The notes below the pieces were generated by a model. The model searched no databases and was not told where the DNA came from. It saw only the letters and a program-made list of their open reading frames with translations. A program made the translations under genes and the position numbers. Below are positions 59,539-64,000 of a DNA stretch of 64,000 bases, in pieces; within the stretch, counting starts at the first letter, position 1; every line of letters begins with the position of its first letter. The DNA lies in NCBI RefSeq assembly GCF_020687385.1, contig NZ_JAJEQM010000014.1:26997-90996 (forward strand), written 5' to 3'. This stretch comes from Hominilimicola fabiformis. GTDB taxonomy: Bacteria > Bacillota > Clostridia > UBA1381.

Positions 59539-60171
59539 ATGGACAAGTATATGAGTGTAATAACCAATTTTGGGTGTCATTATTCATGCCCATATTGTAT
59601 TGTAAAAAACAATAATCTTCATATTCCTAAGACTACACTTGATGGGTTGAATTTGTTAAAGAAAAAGATAGAAGATAATAAGTGTAATTGGGTCTCTATC
59701 TCTGGTGGAGGAGATCCATTATGGAATTTTGAAAATCACATTGATTGGTACAAGAGATTTTTTGAAATAACAGAGGGTATCAATATTGAATTGCATACAA
59801 GCATGCCGAATGTAGATGGAGTTCCTTATCTGTTTTTTGAGAGAGTAGTATATCATTTACATGATTTCGAGCAATTAAAAACAATCAAACGGAATCATAG
59901 TGGGCAGATTGTCAGAGTTGTTTTTGTAGTTACAGAACGGTTTACAAAAGATTTAATAGATAAGATTGCAACTTATTGTCATGATTCAGATAATATTGAT
60001 GAATTAAGTTTTAGACAAATGATGGATAATCACTATGAAGAAACTGATTATTGTAGAGAATATTTAAAAGAAGGACACCAAAAGCGTTGGTGGTATATTG
60101 AGCAAAATGATTACAATTTATACTATTGCGAAAATGAAGTTTATACAGAGTACAGAAAGATTGGAGAATAA
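59539..60171 (+). CDS. Radical SAM protein
   Basis: A 210-residue protein with CX3CX2C in FGCHYSCPYCIVK near residue 15, and SISGGGDPLWN, a GGE-like SAM-binding motif. Small for the family, single barrel. Location between nicotinamidase and Prs-like genes with 2-base gaps suggests a role in the NAD pathway or in modifying a pathway component. Reaction unknown. Confidence 0.75.
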   Translation: MDKYMSVITNFGCHYSCPYCIVKNNNLHIPKTTLDGLNLLKKKIEDNKCNWVSISGGGDPLWNFENHIDWYKRFFEITEGINIELHTSMPNVDGVPYLFFERVVYHLHDFEQLKTIKRNHSGQIVRVVFVVTERFTKDLIDKIATYCHDSDNIDELSFRQMMDNHYEETDYCREYLKEGHQKRWWYIEQNDYNLYYCENEVYTEYRKIGE

Positions 60172-60173
60172 AT

Positions 60174-61019
60174 ATGATTAAAATTAATGGAGATATTGTA
60201 ACAATTAATAAATTCCCTGATGGAACACCAAGAATAAATATTGATGTGAATAGTATCGAAGAATATGATTATGACGGTTCGCCTTGTATTTGGCTTGATT
60301 GGATATATGAAAGCAATGATGAGATGTTTTATTTAATGTTGATAAAGAAACATCTTGAAAGATTTAAAACAAATGTGAATTACTATTTGAATCTTCCATA
60401 TATTCCAAATGCTCGAATGGACAGAGTTAAAAATAATGACGAAGTATTTACTCTAAAATATTTTTGTGAATTCATTAACTGGTTAAATTTTTCGGGTGTA
60501 TATGTTTTAGATGCTCATAGTGATGTTTCTACGGCATTGCTTAATAATTGTTTTGAGGAAAATCCAAAGGAATATATTGAACAGGTAATTGCAAAAATTG
60601 GAGAGAGAAATCTTGTTCTTTATTTCCCAGATGCGGGGGCGGCAAAAAGATACTCTGATTTATTTCCTGAACTTCAATACTGTTATGGAGAAAAGAAACG
60701 AGATTGGAAAACTGGTAAAATTCTCGGATTAGACATCAGAACGAATGGAATTGATTTAGCTGATAAAGCCGTGTTAATGATTGATGACATTATTGCTTAT
60801 GGTGGTTCGCTGTATTATAGTGCAGAAGAATTGAAGAAAAATGGTATAAAAGAAATTTACGCATATGCTACACATACAGAAAACTCAATTCTTGACAAAG
60901 AAAAAGGTACTTTAATTAAATTTTTGGAGAATAATACTGTGAACAGACTGTTTACGACAAATAGTTTGTTTAAGGGTAATCATGAAAAAATAACAGTTAT
61001 GGAGGTCGAAGAATTATGA
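60174..61019 (+). CDS. prs: PRPP-synthetase-like (Prs or Adps) protein
   Basis: A 281-residue protein with NLPYIPNARMDRVKNNDEVF (Prs flexible loop), YVLDAHSDVS, LYFPDAGAAKRYSDLFPELQ and the PRPP loop VLMIDDIIAYGGSLYYSAE. It overlaps the next gene by 4 bases. It would pyrophosphorylate ribose 5-phosphate to PRPP, or ADP-ribose in NARP1 (Adps). Adjacent Nampt-like gene favours a NAD-repair role; substrate unproven. Confidence 0.75.
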   Translation: MIKINGDIVTINKFPDGTPRINIDVNSIEEYDYDGSPCIWLDWIYESNDEMFYLMLIKKHLERFKTNVNYYLNLPYIPNARMDRVKNNDEVFTLKYFCEFINWLNFSGVYVLDAHSDVSTALLNNCFEENPKEYIEQVIAKIGERNLVLYFPDAGAAKRYSDLFPELQYCYGEKKRDWKTGKILGLDIRTNGIDLADKAVLMIDDIIAYGGSLYYSAEELKKNGIKEIYAYATHTENSILDKEKGTLIKFLENNTVNRLFTTNSLFKGNHEKITVMEVEEL

Positions 61020-62476
61020 ATAATACAATGGCGTTGCTACTATCAGACACTTATAAACAGTGCCACTCGCGAATGTATCCAAAAGGATTAACTAAGTTAG
61101 TATCGTATTGGGTGCCTCGAAGATCAATGTTGGAGAACAGAAACAAAATGGTTTTCTTCGGATTACAGGCATTTATCAAAGAATATTTAATGGGATATTT
61201 CCAAGAAAATTTCTTTGATTTGACGGAAGATGAGATGGTGTCTCTTTACACTGATTCAATGGATATACAGATTGGTAAGGACAATTATGATTTAGACAAG
61301 ATTGTTCAATTACATAAATTAGGATATTTACCACTAGAGATAAGAGCTTTGTCAGAAGGAACACTTGTACCAATGGGAGTTCCATGCATTGAGATTACAA
61401 ATACAAATGATGATTTTGCTTGGCTTGTACAGTGGATTGAATGTATCCTACAGGTTGAACTATGGAAACCTTGTTGCCATGCAACAATCGGTCATATGTA
61501 TCGTGAGATTGCGGATTATTGGTACGATAAAACAACTGATGGATTGTCGGGAGACATGGCTTGTGCGGACTTTGGTATGAGAGGAATGTCTTGTATGGAT
61601 GAAGCTGTAAGATGTTCAGCTTCGTGGTTGCTTTCGTTTAATAAAACATCAACAATTCCGGCGATTAACTATATTGATAAATATTATAATGCTGATTGTA
61701 AAAAGAACGGAATTGGATTAGGTGCTGTATCGACAGAACATTCTGTTATGGGTGCGAATTTCTCTATTGACGGAGATGAAATTACATTCGTGAAGAGACT
61801 TTTGACTGAACTTTATCCAAATACATCATTTAGTATGGTCTCAGATACATATGATTATTGGAATATGATAAATAATATTCTTCCGCAATGTAAAGAAGAA
61901 ATTATGAATCATAATGGTAAACTTCTGGTTCGTCCTGATAGTGGTGATATTGTAGAAATTTCAGTTAAAACAGTTGAAAGACTATGGGATATCTTTGGTG
62001 GCTCTATAAATAGTAAAGGATATAAAGAGTTAAACCCTCATATAGGAATCATTTACGGTGATGGCTGTACCCTTTCTAATGTAGAAACAATTTGGAGAGA
62101 GTTGGAGAAACGTGGATTTGCAGCCAATAATATTGCTTATGGTGTAGGAGCTTTTTGTTTTACGGCAATTATGGAGAATGGAAAGATGATAGTTGCTACG
62201 AGAGATACTTTTGGAATTGCTATGAAAGCAACTTATGGAGTAATTGATGGTAAGAAATTAATGATTTTCAAAGACCCAAAGACAGATACAAGTCATCTAA
62301 AGAAATCTCATAAAGGTTGTTGTAAAGTTTATTATGAAGACGGCGAATTAAAATGTCAAGACCAATTACTTGAAATGAGTGATGACAGTTTGCTTACTAC
62401 TGTATTTAAAAATGGAGAATTGATAAGAGAGGATTCCTTTATGGATATCAGAAATAGAATGTACGGAGGAAAATAA
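61016..62476 (+). CDS. nadV: Nicotinamide phosphoribosyltransferase-like (Nampt/Namat) protein
   Basis: A 486-residue protein close to Nampt length. LLSDTYKQCHSRMYP start, ADFGMRGMSCMDEAVR, LLVRPDSGDIV, IIYGDGCTLSNVETIW and AYGVGAF are Nampt landmarks. It would join nicotinamide to PRPP giving NMN, or to ADP-ribose-PP in NARP1 (Namat). ATGA-type overlap with the Prs-like gene. Confidence 0.85.
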   Translation: MNNTMALLLSDTYKQCHSRMYPKGLTKLVSYWVPRRSMLENRNKMVFFGLQAFIKEYLMGYFQENFFDLTEDEMVSLYTDSMDIQIGKDNYDLDKIVQLHKLGYLPLEIRALSEGTLVPMGVPCIEITNTNDDFAWLVQWIECILQVELWKPCCHATIGHMYREIADYWYDKTTDGLSGDMACADFGMRGMSCMDEAVRCSASWLLSFNKTSTIPAINYIDKYYNADCKKNGIGLGAVSTEHSVMGANFSIDGDEITFVKRLLTELYPNTSFSMVSDTYDYWNMINNILPQCKEEIMNHNGKLLVRPDSGDIVEISVKTVERLWDIFGGSINSKGYKELNPHIGIIYGDGCTLSNVETIWRELEKRGFAANNIAYGVGAFCFTAIMENGKMIVATRDTFGIAMKATYGVIDGKKLMIFKDPKTDTSHLKKSHKGCCKVYYEDGELKCQDQLLEMSDDSLLTTVFKNGELIREDSFMDIRNRMYGGK

Positions 62477-62477
62477 A

Positions 62478-62885
62478 ATGGATTTTTATCTTCAAGCTAA
62501 TAATTCTTATAATAGACTAGAAGAAGAGTTTAAGAAATATGGAAAGCTCATCTTTTGTGTAGATTTTGATGATACAATTTATGATTTTCATAAAAAGGGT
62601 AGAACATATGAAAATGTTATTCACCTTTTGCAAAGATGGGAGAACTATTCAGAAGTAATTATCTTTACTGGCAATGGCGAAGATAAATATGAGATGATTG
62701 AAAAATATCTGAATGATAATCACATTAAATATAGAGGTATTAATTGTGATGCTTCGGTTGCATTTTCAGGAAGAAAAATTTATGCCAATGTTTATATTGA
62801 TGATAGAGGAGGACTAATTCAGGTATATTATGAACTATTGACATTAATTGAGAAAATCGAAAAGGGAGAGATTACACATGAATAA
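62478..62885 (+). CDS. HAD-like phosphatase
   Basis: A 135-residue protein; FCVDFDDTIYDFHKK carries the DxD nucleophile pair, VIIFTGNGEDKYEM motif II and VYIDDRGG the C-terminal acidic motif. Short HAD without cap. It may dephosphorylate a nucleotide in the NAD pathway. Overlaps NadE start by 8 bases. Confidence 0.7.
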   Translation: MDFYLQANNSYNRLEEEFKKYGKLIFCVDFDDTIYDFHKKGRTYENVIHLLQRWENYSEVIIFTGNGEDKYEMIEKYLNDNHIKYRGINCDASVAFSGRKIYANVYIDDRGGLIQVYYELLTLIEKIEKGEITHE

Positions 62886-63636
62886 TTTTGATGCAAAGAA
62901 AGTAAAGAATGAGATTGTACAGTGGATTAAGGATTGGTTTAATGAGAATGGTAAGGGATGTTGTGCAGTGGTAGGCATTTCGGGCGGTAAAGATTCTTCT
63001 GTTGTAGCCGCATTATGTGTTGAAGCTCTTGGAAAGGATAGGGTATTTGGAGTTCTTATGCCACAAGGTGAGCAGTCAGACATTGATTTTTCTTATAAGC
63101 TTGTTAGACATTTAGATATCAATAATTGCATTGTAAATATTGGCGATACGATTTCCACATTGACAAATGAAGTAAAACCAAAGTTGAACAATCAATGGTC
63201 GAAACAAACATCTACGAATCTGCCGGCGAGAATTAGAATGGCTACACTTTATGCTGTGTCTCAAACCATTAATGGACGAGTGGCAAATACTTGTAACCTT
63301 TCAGAAACTCTTTTATCTTGGGAAACCAGATGGGGAGACGCTGTTGGAGATTTTTCACCATTGAGTGATTTGACGGTTGAAGAAGTTAAAGCTATTGGTT
63401 TTGAACTTGGATTACCAAAAGAATTAATTGAAAAAGTTCCGTCCGATGGCTTGTGTGGAAGTACAGATGAAGACGCTCTAGGATTTAAGTATTCTGTAAT
63501 GGACAAGTATATTAGAACAGGTGAAATTGATAATACAGATATTAAAAATATAATAGATGAAAGAGTAAAGAAGTATCAATTTAAAAGAATGCCAATTCCG
63601 TATTTTTCAACAGGATTGAAAAGATACGTTGATTAA
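62878..63636 (+). CDS. nadE: NAD+ synthetase
   Basis: A 252-residue ammonia-dependent NadE. PP-loop AVVGISGGKDSSVV (residues 30-43), LPARIRMATLYAVSQTINGR, NTCNLSETLLSWETRWGDAV and GDFSPLSDLTVEEV motifs are intact. It amidates NaAD to NAD+. Start at ATG 62878 behind AAGGGAGAG. Completes the operon; no NMNAT gene seen in the window. Confidence 0.93.
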   Translation: MNNFDAKKVKNEIVQWIKDWFNENGKGCCAVVGISGGKDSSVVAALCVEALGKDRVFGVLMPQGEQSDIDFSYKLVRHLDINNCIVNIGDTISTLTNEVKPKLNNQWSKQTSTNLPARIRMATLYAVSQTINGRVANTCNLSETLLSWETRWGDAVGDFSPLSDLTVEEVKAIGFELGLPKELIEKVPSDGLCGSTDEDALGFKYSVMDKYIRTGEIDNTDIKNIIDERVKKYQFKRMPIPYFSTGLKRYVD

Positions 63637-63691
63637 TGTTGGTTGATTAATTATAGAGTTAAATTATTGTTTTTAACGGAGAATTTCTATT

Positions 63692-63898
63692 ATGGAAGAA
63701 ATAAAAATTGACTGTGTTTATAATTATAAAGGATCAACACATTCATACCTGACTGTACGCATTATGGATGTCGATAATTTTGAGATATATTCATCTCATG
63801 GAGATCTCATTGAAAAAATACACGATGTGGCTGATTGTTTATATATTTTGTATTTGGTATCCATAGGGGAATATCCACGAAAGGAAGTATCATTATGA
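63692..63898 (+). CDS. Small unknown protein
   Basis: A 68-residue protein MEEIKIDCVYNYKGSTHSYL, beta-rich. It follows NadE by 56 bases and overlaps the next gene (ATGA). Unknown; possibly part of the NAD operon. Confidence 0.5.
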   Translation: MEEIKIDCVYNYKGSTHSYLTVRIMDVDNFEIYSSHGDLIEKIHDVADCLYILYLVSIGEYPRKEVSL

Positions 63899-64000
63899 GT
63901 TTTACAAAAACATTCCCAATCAATACAGGAACATTTGTTGTTGTTCAAGTAGGAAATACAAAGAGATTGGGTACAGTAGCTTGTTATCAATGCGTAACAG
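63895..64000 (+). CDS. Partial unknown protein at window edge
   Basis: From ATG 63895 the frame is open to the window end (about 35 residues): MSFTKTFPINTGTFVVVQVG. Coupled to the previous gene. Too little to name. Confidence 0.5.
   Translation, partial: MSFTKTFPINTGTFVVVQVGNTKRLGTVACYQCVT

Noticed and set aside
1..64000. CRISPR array or diversity-generating retroelement
   Set aside because: No regularly spaced direct repeats, cas genes, reverse transcriptase or variable-template pair were seen.

Overview
The window is part of a large temperate tailed-phage genome or prophage from a low-GC Gram-positive host, most likely a gut or rumen member of the Clostridia. Supporting signs are the AT-rich sequence, strong AGGAGG-type ribosome sites, TTGACA-17-TATAAT promoters, a complete HK97-type head module, tyrosine recombinases and a LexA/CI-type repressor with palindromic operators. 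No host chromosomal genes are seen.

Layout. (1) 1-14.3 kb, minus strand: virion genes in reverse order, from a terminase-associated Zn protein, large terminase, portal and protease/scaffold to the major capsid protein, connectors and a tail-tube-like protein. At the left edge a small Zn-ribbon gene is interrupted by a group I intron followed by an IS607-type transposase, that is, an IStron. (2) 14.4-31 kb, minus strand: integrase, homing-endonuclease-like protein, HU protein, a decayed IS200/IS605 element with an intact tnpB, a metallophosphoesterase, a tRNA-Met-like gene, a possible ADP-ribosyltransferase, a roughly 0.77 kb structured RNA without an ORF, a 955-residue protein with a DFDSD motif resembling double-psi beta-barrel RNA polymerases (YonO/QDE-1 type), a replication-initiator-like protein and antirepressor-like proteins. 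One plus-strand membrane-peptide gene with its own promoter and terminator is embedded here. (3) 31-35 kb: the transcription divide. A Zn-finger gene is followed by a G/T-skewed tract, twin hairpins with nearly identical 14-nt loops, a structured leader, an unknown 200-residue protein and a complete type III hammerhead ribozyme. (4) 35-45 kb, plus strand: a cassette of about 30 small, mostly unknown, often acidic proteins, including a DUF4121-like protein and an orphan HicA. (5) 45-50 kb: a second tyrosine recombinase, a RelB/YafQ-like pair with a frameshifted toxin, an ImmA/HTH pair, another HTH protein and an S24 repressor with operators. (6) 50-59 kb, plus strand: sigma-like protein, DUF262 protein, phosphoesterase, an XRE/ParB-like pair and many small proteins. 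(7) 59-64 kb: a tightly coupled NAD operon: nicotinamidase, radical SAM, PRPP-synthetase-like, Nampt-like, HAD and NadE.

Interpretation. The repressors probably hold the plus-strand early regions silent. On induction the early genes, the sigma-like factor and possibly the DPBB polymerase-like protein would redirect transcription, while the NAD operon would rebuild NAD+ during infection and could counter NAD-depleting host defences. The adjacent Prs-like and Nampt-like genes match the published NARP1 arrangement, but sequence reading alone cannot separate that from ordinary PRPP/NMN chemistry. The most unusual material is RNA: a group I intron, a hammerhead, two or three structured RNA regions and a tRNA.
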